From Roseisolibacter agri (GTDB lineage: Bacteria > Gemmatimonadota > Gemmatimonadetes > Gemmatimonadales > Gemmatimonadaceae): a stretch of 64,000 nt of DNA. The translations under genes and the position numbers were made by a program. Below the pieces are notes generated by a model, which was not told the origin of the DNA, made no database searches, and was given only the letters and a program-made list of their open reading frames with translations. The stretch lies in NCBI RefSeq assembly GCF_030159095.1, contig NZ_BRXS01000006.1, positions 577,690 to 641,689 on the forward strand, read 5' to 3'. Of the stretch, positions 1 through 10,973 are shown one piece after another (the stretch's first letter is position 1; every line of letters starts with the position of its first letter).

Positions 1-1520
1 AGCCGCGCGGGCGCGCCGGCGCGCCCCGCGCGATCGAGCCCGAACACCAGCACCTCGTCGGGCGCGCCGCGCGTGGCGGGCGCCGGCGCCGCGGTGCGCG
101 CGCGCGCGCCCGGCACGACCTCGGTGGTCCAGAGCGCGCCGTGGCGCGAGCGCACGACCCACTGCCACGGCCGCGCCTCGCCCGCGGCGGGCGACAGCTC
201 CAGCTCCGCGCGCCCTGGCGCAGCGCCCGTCGCCAGACGCACGCGCGGCTGCCCCGGCGCGCGCCCCGGCATCCACGGCGACTCGGGGATGAGCGCGGGC
301 TCCGCGTACGCGCCGACCGCGAGCGAGTCCGCGAGCCCGCCCTGGTTGCGCATCAGCGCCTTCATGCTGAAGTGCACGTTCCCCGTCGCGCCGCGCTGCG
401 CGCGCGTGAGCCGGATCTGCGAGTCGATCTCCGCGACCGTGAACGCCTGCGGGCTGCCGTCGTTGACGCGCGACGTGAAGTTGCCCGGCCAGACGTGGCG
501 GCCGTGCACGTTCTGCTCGGTCCACCACTTCAACAGCATCGGGTAGCTCTGCTGCGGCGCGCTGATCTTCCAGTACAGCTGCGGCGTCCAGTAGTCCATC
601 CACCCCGCGCGCAGCCACTTCCCCGCGTCGGCGTAGAGCTCCGAGTACTGGTCGAAGCAGCACGCCTTCTCCGGGCGGCCCGGACGCTCGATGCCGAACG
701 GGCTGATGCCGACCTTCACCCACGGCTTGGCCTTCTTCACCTCACCGTACATGCGCTCGACGAAGACGTCGACGTTGTGGCGGCGCCAGTCGTCGCGGCC
801 CAGCGTCCCGCCGCCCGCGACGTAGCGCGCATAGCTCGCGCTGTCCGGGAAGTCGAGCGGCTTCCCCCCGGGGCCGGCCACCTTGTACGGATAGAAGTAG
901 TCGTCGATGTGCACGCCGTCGACGTCGTAGCGCTTCACCACGTCCATGATGACGCGCAGCGAGTGCGCCTGCGTCTCGGGCTCGCCCGGGTCCATCCACT
1001 GCAGCTGCCCGTACTGGCGCACCAGCTGCGGCACCGTGCGGCTGACGTGCGTCGCGGCGACCGGCGACTTCGCGCCCACCTGCCGCGCGCGGTACGGGTT
1101 GAACCAGGCGTGCATCTCGAGCCCGCGCTCGTGCGCCTCGCGCACCGCGAACGCGAGCGGATCCCACGCGGGCGACGGCGCGCGGCCCATCTCGCCGGTC
1201 AAATACTCCGTCCACGGCTCCAGCGACGACGGATAGATCGCGTCGGTGGACGGCCGCACCTGCAGCACGATGGCGTTGAGGTTCAGCGCCTTCGCGCGGT
1301 CGAGGATCGCGAGCAGCTCCTGCTGCTGCTGCTCGGTCGGGAGCCCCGGGCGCGACGGCCAGTCGATGTTGGCGACGGTCGCGACCCACACGCCGCGGAA
1401 CTCGCGCGCCAGCGGCGGCGCCGCCGTGACGCCGGCAGCGGGCGTGGTGATGGGCCGGAGCGCGGGCGCGCACGCCGCGAGGGCGAGGGCGGCGGCGAGA
1501 GCGAGCGGAACGGAGCGCAT
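1..1520 (-). CDS. Family-10-like glycoside hydrolase lipoprotein (GHL10/DUF187), 3' end missing
   Basis: The start ATG is at 1520 and 506 codons are visible; the frame is still open at the window edge, so the C-terminus is missing. Residues 1-17 form a lipoprotein signal ending in a lipobox (LAAC, Cys17), so the protein is probably anchored in an envelope membrane. From about residue 42 it reads FRGVWVATVANIDWPS, followed by QVRPSTDAIYPS, HAWFNPYRA and VDGVHIDDYFYP, which are typical of the DUF187/GHL10 family of TIM-barrel hydrolases. Family members are thought to act on cell-wall or exopolysaccharide glycans; the substrate here cannot be read from sequence. Upstream on the minus strand a TATCTT hexamer (1562-1567) could be a -10 box, but no good -35 was found. 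Confidence 0.85.
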   Translation of the reverse strand, partial: MRSVPLALAAALALAACAPALRPITTPAAGVTAAPPLAREFRGVWVATVANIDWPSRPGLPTEQQQQELLAILDRAKALNLNAIVLQVRPSTDAIYPSSLEPWTEYLTGEMGRAPSPAWDPLAFAVREAHERGLEMHAWFNPYRARQVGAKSPVAATHVSRTVPQLVRQYGQLQWMDPGEPETQAHSLRVIMDVVKRYDVDGVHIDDYFYPYKVAGPGGKPLDFPDSASYARYVAGGGTLGRDDWRRHNVDVFVERMYGEVKKAKPWVKVGISPFGIERPGRPEKACCFDQYSELYADAGKWLRAGWMDYWTPQLYWKISAPQQSYPMLLKWWTEQNVHGRHVWPGNFTSRVNDGSPQAFTVAEIDSQIRLTRAQRGATGNVHFSMKALMRNQGGLADSLAVGAYAEPALIPESPWMPGRAPGQPRVRLATGAAPGRAELELSPAAGEARPWQWVVRSRHGALWTTEVVPGARARTAAPAPATRGAPDEVLVFGLDRAGRAGAPAR

Positions 1521-1605
1521 GGACACGCGGCGACGACGGCGGAAGGGGCTGGGGAACCCCCAAGATAGGCGCCGCGCCGCCGCTGCTGTACCGCGCGTGC
1601 CCCAG

Positions 1606-2964
1606 CTAGCGCCGGCCGAGCGCCGCCAGCACCTCGCGCGCCGCACGCTGCCCGCTCAGGAGCGCGCCGTGCACCGTGCCGGTGTTCCCCCCGGCCGCCG
1701 TCGCCTCGCCGGCGAAGAAGAGCGTGTCGTCGAGCGGCCGGGCGAGCGCCGCGCCGGCGTCCGCGCCGCCGACCCGCGCGTAGCTGTAGGCGCCGCGCGC
1801 GAACGGATCGTCGCTCCAGTCGTGCGTGTGCACGTCCACCAGCTCGGCCCGCACGTCCGCCGGGTCGCGTCCGAGCGTCGTCGCCAGCGACGCGATGCAC
1901 CGCTCGGTGAGCGCCTCGCGGTCCAGCGCCGCCATCGCCGCGCCGCGCGGCCCGCCGATCCACGCCACCAGCAGCGGCGTGCGGAGCGCGCGCTGCGTCC
2001 ACCACACGGGCACGGGCTGCTCGGGCGCGTGCACGAACGACAGCTGCAACGGATCGACGTCGTCCGCCAGCGCGGGCACGTACTCGCGCTCCTCCCAGAA
2101 GCGCCGGCGGAAGCGCAGCACCACGCGCGTCACGTGGCCGGCGCCGATCCGCGCCAGCGCGTCGCGCTTGGCGTCCAGCGGCGGCTCGAAGGCGACGGCG
2201 CCGTCGGCGTCCGGGCGCGACGCCAGCACGCCCACGGGCAGCGTCACGATGCACGCCGCCGCGTCGAACACCGACTCGCTGCGCGCGTCGGGGCCGTGCG
2301 CCTCGACGCGCACGTGACCGGCGCTCCAGCGCACGCGGTGCGCGACGGTGCGGAGCCGCACGCGCGGCGGCGCGCCCGCCCCCTCGTGCAGCCAGGCCGC
2401 GACGCGATCGTAGCCGTCGACCACGCGGAACGCCTGGTCGTTGCCCGACGCCGCGCCCTCGGCGCGCGCGAGCCCGTGCACGCCCACGTCGTCGATGGGC
2501 GCGGCGTGGAAGCCCTCGACGTACGACGCCGCGAGCCGCCGCGCGTCCGCGTGCGCCGCGTCGGCGAAGCGCGCATCCAGGAACTCCGCGAACGAGCGGT
2601 CGGGCCCCCGCGCCTCCTGGTCCAGTGCGCCGAGCACGGCGCCGAGCGCGCCGCCGAAGTCCTCGCGCTCCTCCAGTCGCCCGCCGTCGAAGGTGACGTG
2701 GTCCTCCGCCGCGTCGACCACGCGCAGCCGCGCGGCGTCCAGCACCGCCCACAGCTCGGCCGGCGTGCCGTGCACGAACTCCGCGCCCAGCTCGATCGGC
2801 GTGGCGAGGTCTTCGCGGCGTTGCGTCAGCACCCGCCCCCCGATGCGGTCGCGCGCCTCGAGCACGAGCACGCGGCGGCCGGCGTCGACGAGCACGCGCG
2901 CGGCCGCGAGACCGGCCACGCCCGCGCCGAGGACGAGGACTTCGGGAGCGAGGGAATCCGTCAT
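1606..2964 (-). CDS. Flavin-containing amine oxidase family protein (452 aa)
   Basis: The N-terminus has a Rossmann dinucleotide motif ([16 protein letters not shown]) followed by [10 protein letters not shown], the classic FAD-binding signature of monoamine oxidase/polyamine oxidase/phytoene desaturase-type proteins. The C-terminus carries LFFAGEAT followed by NTGTVHGAL, the second FAD-contact motif. The length is normal for the family. I chose the ATG at 2964; an in-frame TTG six codons earlier is possible. Members oxidise amines to aldehydes with release of peroxide. Its place beside aromatic amino-acid catabolic genes makes an aromatic amine or amino acid a possible substrate, but this is inference. 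It lies 46 bases from the aminotransferase gene on the same strand. Confidence 0.85.
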   Translation of the reverse strand: MTDSLAPEVLVLGAGVAGLAAARVLVDAGRRVLVLEARDRIGGRVLTQRREDLATPIELGAEFVHGTPAELWAVLDAARLRVVDAAEDHVTFDGGRLEEREDFGGALGAVLGALDQEARGPDRSFAEFLDARFADAAHADARRLAASYVEGFHAAPIDDVGVHGLARAEGAASGNDQAFRVVDGYDRVAAWLHEGAGAPPRVRLRTVAHRVRWSAGHVRVEAHGPDARSESVFDAAACIVTLPVGVLASRPDADGAVAFEPPLDAKRDALARIGAGHVTRVVLRFRRRFWEEREYVPALADDVDPLQLSFVHAPEQPVPVWWTQRALRTPLLVAWIGGPRGAAMAALDREALTERCIASLATTLGRDPADVRAELVDVHTHDWSDDPFARGAYSYARVGGADAGAALARPLDDTLFFAGEATAAGGNTGTVHGALLSGQRAAREVLAALGRR

Positions 2965-3010
2965 GGCCGCGCGTGGCGGCAAGCCACGTGCCTCGTGACG
3001 TGCCGGGTGC

Positions 3011-4213
3011 TCAGGCGCGCGCCGCGGCCAGGCTGTCCTCGCCGGTCATGCTCGCGAGCACGCGGCCCGCGCGCCGCGCGGCCTCCGCCATGCGCTCCGG
3101 TGGGACGATGAACGAGATGCGGAAGAAGCCCTCGCCGCCCGCGCCGAAGCTCGCGCCCGCGAGCGTGATCACGCCCTCCTCGTCCATCAGCCGGTCGCTG
3201 AACGCGCGGCTCGACACCCCCTCGGGCAGCGGCACCCAGAGGTACATCGACGCGCGCGGCACCTCGCACGCGAAGCCGGCCTCGCGGAACGCCGCCACCG
3301 CCGCGTCACGCCGCTCGCGGAAGACGGCGACGTTGCCCGGGACGAACTCTGCCCAGCTCTCCAGCGCCGCGACGCCCGCGGCCTGGATCGCCATGAACGA
3401 GCCCGTGTCGACGAACGACTTCACCTTCGACAGCGCGGCGATGACGGTCGGGTTGCCGACGGCCCACCCCTGCCGCCAGCCGGTCATGTTGTACGTCTTC
3501 GAGAGCGAGTGGAACTCGACCGCCACCTCGCGCGCGCCCGGGATCTCGAAGATGCTCGGCGGCACGTAGCCGTCGAAGGCGAGCTCCGAGTACGCATTGT
3601 CGTACACCAGCAGGATGTCGCGCTCTCGGCACGTGCGGACGACGCGCTCCAGGTAGTCGCGCGGCGCGACGGCGGCCGTCGGGTTGTTCGGGTAGTTCAG
3701 GTAGAGGAGCTTCGTGCGCTGCAGCACCTGCTCCGGCACCTCGTCCAGCTCCACGAGGAACTTCGTGCGCGGGCGCAGCGGGTACGGATACGCCGTCGCC
3801 TCGCCCAGCAGCGTGCCGCCGAGGTACGCGAGGTATCCCGGCTCCGGCACGATCGCGACGTCGCCCCTCTCGAGGTACGCGAGCGCGAGGTGCGTGATGC
3901 CTTCCTTGGAGCCGATGAGCGGGCAGATCTCCGTCACCGGGTCGAAGGCGAGCCCGAATCGGCGCTGCATCCACGCGCTGATGGCCTCGCGGAACGGGAA
4001 GTGGCCGAGGCCGAAGCCGTAGCGGTGCATCGTCGGCACGTCGAGCGCGTCGCGCATCGCCGCGATGGCGGCGGCCGGCGGCGCGAGGTCCGCATCGCCC
4101 GCCCCGAGGTCGATGACGTCCACGCCGCGCTGCAGCAGCTCGCGCTTGCGGATGGGCACGTGCGCGAGCGGGTACGGCGGCAGCGACTGGAAGCGGTGGG
4201 CGGGACGGGGCAT
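3011..4213 (-). CDS. Class I/II pyridoxal-phosphate aminotransferase (400 aa)
   Basis: A fold-type I aminotransferase. The PLP lysine is Lys239 in [15 protein letters not shown], the substrate/PLP Asn lies in LNYPNNPT (about 172-179), and the conserved Asp/Tyr pair is in VYDNAYSE (about 203-210). The overall pattern ([22 protein letters not shown]) resembles LL-diaminopimelate or aspartate/aromatic aminotransferases of the MalY/DapL-like branch. Position next to hmgA and hppD suggests it could convert tyrosine or phenylalanine to the phenylpyruvates that HppD needs, though a role in lysine biosynthesis cannot be ruled out. The ATG start at 4213 has no obvious Shine-Dalgarno sequence. A 24-bp inverted repeat separates it from the upstream hmgA gene. 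Confidence 0.85.
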   Translation of the reverse strand: MPRPAHRFQSLPPYPLAHVPIRKRELLQRGVDVIDLGAGDADLAPPAAAIAAMRDALDVPTMHRYGFGLGHFPFREAISAWMQRRFGLAFDPVTEICPLIGSKEGITHLALAYLERGDVAIVPEPGYLAYLGGTLLGEATAYPYPLRPRTKFLVELDEVPEQVLQRTKLLYLNYPNNPTAAVAPRDYLERVVRTCRERDILLVYDNAYSELAFDGYVPPSIFEIPGAREVAVEFHSLSKTYNMTGWRQGWAVGNPTVIAALSKVKSFVDTGSFMAIQAAGVAALESWAEFVPGNVAVFRERRDAAVAAFREAGFACEVPRASMYLWVPLPEGVSSRAFSDRLMDEEGVITLAGASFGAGGEGFFRISFIVPPERMAEAARRAGRVLASMTGEDSLAAARA

Positions 4214-4240
4214 TGGAATGCTCAGGGATTCGTGAACTCA

Positions 4241-4301
4241 GCGCTCCGCGCTCGGCGCTCGCTCCGTCTCCACGACTGAGCGAGCGCCGAGCGCGGAGCG
4301 C
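4241..4301. repeat. Perfect 24-bp inverted repeat, possible terminator or REP-like element
   Basis: The arms 4241-4264 and 4278-4301 are exact reverse complements, with a 13-base loop. The repeat sits in the 104-base gap between the end of hmgA and the start of the aminotransferase gene. It could end hmgA transcription, although no T-run follows. The arm is itself internally repetitive, alternating GCGCTC and GCGCTCG motifs. Confidence 0.8.
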
Positions 4302-4317
4302 CGGGCGTCGAGAATGG

Positions 4318-5555
4318 TCAGTCGGTAAGTGGGAGCGCCACGCTCGGCTGCGGGCTCGCGGCGCCGCCGTTGCCGGCCGCGGCCACGCGCGCGTGCTGCG
4401 CCTCGATCCAGCTGCGATGGTAGCTCTCGTCCTCGGACGGGCGCACGGCCTTCGCGACCTTCAGCGGACGGAACGAGTCCATCATCACGGCCAGCTCGTT
4501 GGTGAACTTCTGGCCGATGCTCGCCTCGTAGCGGCCCGGGTGGGGGCCGTGCGGGATCCCGTCGGGGTGGTGCGTGATCGAGCCGAACTCGATCCCCTTC
4601 CGGCTCATGAACTCCTCGGAGGCGTAGAAGATCACCTCGTCCGAGTCCACGTTGCTGTGGTTGTACGGCGCCGGGATCGCGTTCTCGCCGAAGTCGTACG
4701 GCCGCGGGCAGAACGAGCAGATCACGAAGCCGTCGCCCTGGAAGGTCTGGTGCACCGGCGGCGGCTGGTGGACGCGTCCGACGATCGGCTCGAAGTCGTG
4801 GATGTTGAAGATCCACGGATAGAAGTAGCCGTCCCACCCGACGACGTCGAACGGGTGGTGGTCGAGGACGTACTCGTTCAGCGCGTCGAACTGCTTGATG
4901 AGGATGGGGAAGTCGCCCATCTCGTCGTGCGTGCGCAGCTCCGTCGGGCGGCGGATGTCGCGCTCCGAGTACGGCGCGCCCTCCAGCAGCTGCCCGAACT
5001 CGTTGCGGTAGCGCTTGGGCCAGCGCACGTGCCCGCGGCTCTCCATCACCAGGAACTTGCTCGGCTTCGACAGGTCGAGCTTCCACCGGTGCATGATGCC
5101 ACGGTGGATCACGACGTAGTCGCCCTCGCGGTACGGCAGGTCGCCGTACTGCGTCTCCAGCGTCCCCTGCCCCTTCGCGACGTACACCACCTCGTCCGCC
5201 TGCGCGTTGCGGTAGAAGTGCGCGTCCTGCTCGTCCGGCTCGACGTACAGCATGCCGATGTCCGCGTTGAACAGGAGCGGCGTGCGGTCGAGCGTCGGCG
5301 AGCCGCCCTTGGGCAGCTGCGCCGTGCGGAAGTGGCGGTGCTTGAGCGTCTGGTCGTCGTCGGCCTCCCACACGAGGTCGCGCAGCTTGCGCACGCTCTT
5401 CACCGTGGTCGGCGGATGCACGTGGTACAGCAGCGCCGACGTGCCCGTGAAGCCCTCGTGCCCGACCAGCTGCTCGGAGTAGATCCCGCCATCCGGCTTC
5501 CGCATGGCGGTGTGGCGCTTGGGCGGGACCTGGCCGAGCGTGTGGTAGATGGGCA

Positions 5556-5556
<1 letters not shown>
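4318..5556 (-). CDS. hmgA: Homogentisate 1,2-dioxygenase (412 aa)
   Basis: Opens the aromatic ring of homogentisate to maleylacetoacetate in the cytoplasm, using non-haem Fe(II). The recognisable sequence includes DVVGWDGYFYPWIFNIHDFE, the probable metal-ligand segment PAPYNHSNVDSDEVIFY (His and downstream Glu) and THHPDGIPHGPHPGRYE (His). The length is slightly short of the roughly 430-450 aa typical of the family. The start ATG at 5556 shares one base with the hppD stop (TGATG), so the two consecutive pathway enzymes are translationally coupled. Maleylacetoacetate isomerase and fumarylacetoacetase genes were not seen in the window. Confidence 0.95.
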
Positions 5557-6764
<1,208 letters not shown>

Positions 6765-6833
6765 TCACAGCGCCGGTTGCCCGGCTTCTCCTCCTTCCCG
6801 CTCATCTGCCCCTCCCTCGTGTCCCGGGGTGGC

Positions 6834-6855
6834 GGCCGGCGCGCGCGCGCCGGCC
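6834..6855. terminator. 22-bp perfect GC palindrome between paaZ and hppD
   Basis: This self-complementary GC-only palindrome (GGCCGGC followed by alternating GC and GCCGGCC) lies 63 bases past the paaZ stop, in the 216-base gap before hppD. It may act as a terminator or pause hairpin for the upstream paa genes. No T-run follows, so the call rests on structure and position only. Confidence 0.45.
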
Positions 6856-6917
6856 TCGCTCCCCAAAGATGGCGCGCGGCCGGGCGCGGTCCAGCGCCCG
6901 GTCCGGTCGCCGCCGGC

Positions 6918-9077
6918 TCACGTCATGCGCGCCGGCGCGTTGCCGGGCTGCTCCGTGACGGTCACGGCCGGGGCGGCCACGCCGTCGCCGGCCTGCTCTC
7001 CTGCTCCGTTCGAAGCGGCCGGCGGCCCGTCCAGCGGATACAGCCGCTTCACCAGCGTCAGCACCGTGTACAGCGCCACCGCCTCGCCGTCCTGGTTGGA
7101 GACCTCGACGTCCCAGGCCACGACGCCCTGCGGGATCTGGTCCTCGCGGTCGTCCTTGGCCGCCTTGCTCTTGCACGTCAGGCGCACCTGCAGCGTGTCG
7201 CCCGCGTACACCGGCTTCACGAAGCGCAGCCCCTCGAGGCCGTAGTTGGCGAGCACCGGGCCGGGCGCCGGATCGACGAACAGGCCGGCCGCGGCCGAGA
7301 CGACGAAGTAGCCGTGCGCGACGCGCCGCTCGAAGATCGACTCGCGCGCGGCGATGTCGTCGACGTGCGCGTAGAAGTAGTCGCCCGAGATGCCGGCGAA
7401 GTTCGTGATGTCCGCCTCGGTGACCGTGCGGCGGTGCGTCGTCCAGCTCTCGCCGACCTCCAGCTCCTCGAAGTGCTTGCGGAACGGATGCACGCGGTCC
7501 TTTCGCTCCGCCGCGCCGCGCGTCCACTCGCGCGTCACCGCGGCGACCGTCGTCGGCGAGCCCTGGATGGCCGTGCGCTGCATGTAGTGCAGCACGCCGC
7601 GCACGCCGCCCATCTCCTCACCACCGCCCGCGCGCCCCGGGCCGCCGTGCACGAGGTGCGGCAGCGGCGAGCCGTGGCCGGTGGACTCCTTCGCGGAGTG
7701 GCGGTTCGCGAGCATGAGGCGCCCGTGGTACGCCGCGGTGCCGAGCGCGACGTCGCGCGCCACGCGGTCGTCGGCCGTGAAGAGCGACCCGACGAGCGAG
7801 CCGCGCCCGAGCTTCGCGAGGGCGATCGCCTCGTCGACCGTGTCGTACGGCATGACCGTGTTCACGGGGCCGAACGCCTCGACGTCGTGCGCCTGCGTGC
7901 GGTCGAAGGGGCGGTCGTTGTAGAGCAGCGTGATCGGGAAGAACGCGCCCGCGTCGCGATTCGCGCCCACGACCTCGAACGCGTCGCCGCCGCCGAACGC
8001 GATCTCCGCGCCGGCCTTCAGCGCGTCGAGCGCCTTGCCGACCTCCTTCACCTGCGACCGGCCGGCGAGGGGGCCCATGCGCACGCCCTCGTTCGTGGGG
8101 TCGCCCACCGTCACGCCGCCGAGGCGCTTCGAGAGCGCCTTCACGACGTCGTCGGCGAGGGTGCGCGGCACGAAGGTGCGGCGGATCGCGGTGCACTTCT
8201 GCCCCGCCTTCACCGTCATCTCGCGCGCGACCTCCTTCACGAACAGGTCGAACTCCTCGCTGCCCGGCGTCGCGTCCGGGCCGAGCATCGAGAAGTTGAG
8301 CGAGTCCGCCTCCTGGTTGTAGCGGACGTTGTGCTCGAGCATCGCGGGCGTCTTCTTCAGCAGCTGCCCGGTCCACGCGCTACCGGTGAACGCGACCGCG
8401 TCCTGGCACGTCAGGTGGTCGAGCAGGTCGCCCGCGCCGCCGACGATCAGCTGGATGCTCCCCTCGGGCAGGATGCGGCTCTCGACCATGGCGCGGAACA
8501 CCGCCTCGGTGAGGTAGCTCGTCACCGTCGCGGGCTTCACGATCGCCGGCACGCCGGCGAGCAGCGACGTCGAGAGCTTCTCCAGCATCCCCCAGACGGG
8601 GAAGTTGAAGGCGTTGATCTGGACGGCCACGCCCTCGAGCGGCACGCACAGGTGGCGGCCGACGAAGCCGCCGTTCTTGCTCAGCGTCTCGACCGGGCCG
8701 TCGACGAAGAACGGCTCGTCGGGGAACTCGCGGCGCCCGCGGCTCGCGTACGCGAACAGCGTCCCGATGCCGCCGTCGATGTCGATCCAGTGGTCCGTCT
8801 TGGTGGCCCCCGTCCACGACGAGATGCGGTAGAACTGCTCCTTCCGCTCCGTCAGGTACAGCGCGAGCGCCTTGAGCATGCGCGCGCGCTGGTGGAAGGT
8901 CAGCCGCCGCAGCGCGGGCCCGCCGACCTCGCGGGCGTAGGTCGCCATCGCCGCGAAGTCGAGCCCCTGGCTCGACGTCTCGCCGAGCGGCTCGCCGGTG
9001 ACGGCGTTGTAGAGCGTGGTGAAGTTGCCGCTGCCCTCGACCCACTGGCCGCAGGCGTAGTTGCGCAGGCGCATCAT
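6918..9077 (-). CDS. paaZ: Bifunctional oxepin-CoA hydrolase / 3-oxo-5,6-dehydrosuberyl-CoA semialdehyde dehydrogenase (719 aa)
   Basis: Opens the oxepin-CoA ring and oxidises the resulting aldehyde in the phenylacetyl-CoA epoxide pathway. Residues about 1-520 are an aldehyde dehydrogenase domain; the catalytic cysteine is Cys295 in KAGQKCTAIRR, with INAFNFPVWG and KPATVTSYLTE as cofactor-site motifs. Residues about 545-690 are a MaoC-like (R)-hydratase domain, with ITNFAGISGDYFYAHVDD and ERRVAHGYF. Both halves are present, unlike organisms that split the functions. Two adjacent ATGs (9077 and 9074) are both possible starts. The paaY stop lies 1 kb-scale operon-close: paaY ends at 9082, only four bases upstream. 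Confidence 0.95.
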   Translation of the reverse strand: MMRLRNYACGQWVEGSGNFTTLYNAVTGEPLGETSSQGLDFAAMATYAREVGGPALRRLTFHQRARMLKALALYLTERKEQFYRISSWTGATKTDHWIDIDGGIGTLFAYASRGRREFPDEPFFVDGPVETLSKNGGFVGRHLCVPLEGVAVQINAFNFPVWGMLEKLSTSLLAGVPAIVKPATVTSYLTEAVFRAMVESRILPEGSIQLIVGGAGDLLDHLTCQDAVAFTGSAWTGQLLKKTPAMLEHNVRYNQEADSLNFSMLGPDATPGSEEFDLFVKEVAREMTVKAGQKCTAIRRTFVPRTLADDVVKALSKRLGGVTVGDPTNEGVRMGPLAGRSQVKEVGKALDALKAGAEIAFGGGDAFEVVGANRDAGAFFPITLLYNDRPFDRTQAHDVEAFGPVNTVMPYDTVDEAIALAKLGRGSLVGSLFTADDRVARDVALGTAAYHGRLMLANRHSAKESTGHGSPLPHLVHGGPGRAGGGEEMGGVRGVLHYMQRTAIQGSPTTVAAVTREWTRGAAERKDRVHPFRKHFEELEVGESWTTHRRTVTEADITNFAGISGDYFYAHVDDIAARESIFERRVAHGYFVVSAAAGLFVDPAPGPVLANYGLEGLRFVKPVYAGDTLQVRLTCKSKAAKDDREDQIPQGVVAWDVEVSNQDGEAVALYTVLTLVKRLYPLDGPPAASNGAGEQAGDGVAAPAVTVTEQPGNAPARMT

Positions 9078-9081
9078 CGCG

Positions 9082-9729
9082 TCAGTCTCCCGTTCGGTCC
9101 CCTGGGGCCGCGGCCGCGCCGCCCGCCCGTGTCTCGTGCCAGGTGCGGTAGGTGGCGGCCTGCGCGTCGCGCCGCGCGGCCTGCTCGGGCGTCAGCGCGC
9201 GCAGCGGCGCGCACTCGCGCAGCGTGTCGTGCAGCCGGCGCGGCAGCCCCTGGTAGAGGCGCGTGCCCTCGGTCTTCCAGGCCAGCATCTCGTCCGACAC
9301 GTCCTTGACGATGCGCGCCGGGTTGCCGACGACCACCTTCCGCTCCGGAATCTGCATGCCGGTGGGGACGAAGCACAGGGCGCCGACCACCGAGCCCGCG
9401 CCGACGTGCGCGTGGTCCATCACCACCGCGTTCATCCCGACGAGCGCGTTGCGCCCGATGCGCGCGCCGTGCACCACCGCGCCGTGCCCGACGTGCGCGC
9501 CCTCCTCCAGCACCACGGTGACGCCGGGGAACATGTGCACGGTGCAGCACTCCTGCACGTTGCAGCCGTCCTCGATGACGATGCCGCCCCAGTCGCCGCG
9601 GATCGCCGCGCCCGGGCCGATGTAGACGTCGCGGCCGATCGTGACGTGGCCCGTGACCGTCGCGTTCGGGTGCACGTACGCGCTCTCGTGCACGACGGGG
9701 ACGAAGTCCTCGAAGGCGTAGATGCTCAT
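9082..9729 (-). CDS. paaY: Hexapeptide-repeat protein PaaY, phenylacetate-pathway thioesterase (215 aa)
   Basis: A left-handed beta-helix protein with many hexapeptide repeats (for example VHPNATVTGHVTIGRDVYIG, and IGRNALVGMNAVVMDHAHVG). It resembles gamma-carbonic anhydrases, with His residues in VHMFPG and VGHGAVVHG positions expected to bind metal. In the phenylacetate pathway PaaY hydrolyses dead-end CoA esters and so protects the CoA pool. The C-terminal segment WKTEGTRLYQGLPRRL is characteristic of PaaY rather than generic gamma-carbonic anhydrases. It lies between paaJ and paaZ, four bases from the latter, and is probably co-transcribed with both. Confidence 0.9.
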   Translation of the reverse strand: MSIYAFEDFVPVVHESAYVHPNATVTGHVTIGRDVYIGPGAAIRGDWGGIVIEDGCNVQECCTVHMFPGVTVVLEEGAHVGHGAVVHGARIGRNALVGMNAVVMDHAHVGAGSVVGALCFVPTGMQIPERKVVVGNPARIVKDVSDEMLAWKTEGTRLYQGLPRRLHDTLRECAPLRALTPEQAARRDAQAATYRTWHETRAGGAAAAPGDRTGD

Positions 9730-9757
9730 CGCGCCGTCGGCCCGGTGGCGCCGCCCA

Positions 9758-10969
9758 TCAGACGCGCTCGAGAATGGTCGCCATCCCCTGCCCCACGCCC
9801 ACGCACATCGTCGCCAGCGCGTAGCGGCCGCCGGTCGCCTGCAGCTCGTGCGCGGCGGTCAGCAGCAGCCGCGCGCCGCTCATGCCCAGCGGGTGGCCGA
9901 GCGCGATCGCGCCGCCGTTCGGGTTGAGGCGCGGATCGTCGGCGTCGATCTCCAGCTCGCGCAGGCAGCCGAGCACCTGCGCGGCGAACGCCTCGTTGAA
10001 CTCCAGCACGTCCAGCTGGTCCATCGTCAGCCCGGCCTGCGCGAGCGCCTTGCGTGTCGCCGGCACGGGGCCGAGCCCCATCACGCGCGGCTCGACGCCG
10101 GCGACCGCGGTGGTGACGATGCGCGCCAGCGACTTGGCGCCCATCGCGGTCGCCGCCTCCTCGCTCGCGATCAGCAGCGCGCACGCGCCGTCGTTGAGCC
10201 CCGACGAGTTGCCGGCGGTGACGGAGCCCCTGCCGTCGGTGCGGAACGCGGGCTTCAGCTTCGCCAGCGTCTCGACGGTCGTGTCGGGGCGCAGGAACTC
10301 GTCGCGATCGACGGTCACCGTGCCCTTGCGGCCGGCCGGCACCTCCACGGGCGCGATCTCCTGCGCGAAGCGGCCGCCGTCGCGCGCGATCGCCGCCTTC
10401 TGCTGCGAGCGGCAGGCAAACAGGTCCTGCTCGGCGCGCGTGATCCCGTGGCGCTCCGCCACGTTCTCCGCCGTCTGCCCCATCGTGTCGACGCCGAACG
10501 CGTCGCGCAGCCGCGGGTTCACGAAGCGCCAGCCCAGCGACGTGTCGAACAGCTCGACGTCGCGGCCGAAGGGCTTCGAGGACTTGGACATCACGTACGG
10601 CGCGCGGGTCATGCTCTCGACGCCGCCGGCCACGTAGACGTCGCCGTCGCCCAGGCGCACCGCGCGCGCGGCGTTGGCGGCCGCGCTCATCCCCGAGGCG
10701 CAGAGGCGGTTCACCGTCTCGCCGGGGACGTTGTCGGGAAGGCCCGCGAGCAGCGCGGCCATGCGCGCGACGTTGCGGTTGTCCTCGCCCGCCTGGTTGG
10801 CGCAGCCGAGGACGACGTCCGCGATCCGCGCGGGATCGAGGGCGGGCTGGCGGGCGACGAGGGCACGGATCACGTGCGCGGCGAGGTCGTCGGGCCGCGC
10901 CTCGCTCAGCGCCCCTCCCAGGGCGCCGACCGGGGTGCGGACGCCGTCGACGAGGAAGGCGTGCGTCAT
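9758..10969 (-). CDS. paaJ: Acetyl-CoA acyltransferase, probable 3-oxoadipyl-CoA thiolase PaaJ (403 aa)
   Basis: A full-length thiolase. The nucleophilic cysteine is Cys90 in NRLCASGMSA, the catalytic histidine lies in GGAIALGHPLGMSGAR, and the second cysteine is in MCVGVGQG. The C-terminal pattern and the ALLAGLPDNVPGETVNR region match the PcaF/PaaJ branch. In phenylacetate breakdown this enzyme cleaves 3-oxo-5,6-dehydrosuberyl-CoA and 3-oxoadipyl-CoA, giving acetyl-CoA and finally succinyl-CoA. It sits four bases after paaI and 28 bases before paaY on the same strand. A general beta-ketothiolase cannot be excluded from sequence alone, but context supports PaaJ. Confidence 0.9.
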   Translation of the reverse strand: MTHAFLVDGVRTPVGALGGALSEARPDDLAAHVIRALVARQPALDPARIADVVLGCANQAGEDNRNVARMAALLAGLPDNVPGETVNRLCASGMSAAANAARAVRLGDGDVYVAGGVESMTRAPYVMSKSSKPFGRDVELFDTSLGWRFVNPRLRDAFGVDTMGQTAENVAERHGITRAEQDLFACRSQQKAAIARDGGRFAQEIAPVEVPAGRKGTVTVDRDEFLRPDTTVETLAKLKPAFRTDGRGSVTAGNSSGLNDGACALLIASEEAATAMGAKSLARIVTTAVAGVEPRVMGLGPVPATRKALAQAGLTMDQLDVLEFNEAFAAQVLGCLRELEIDADDPRLNPNGGAIALGHPLGMSGARLLLTAAHELQATGGRYALATMCVGVGQGMATILERV

Positions 10970-10973
10970 GACG

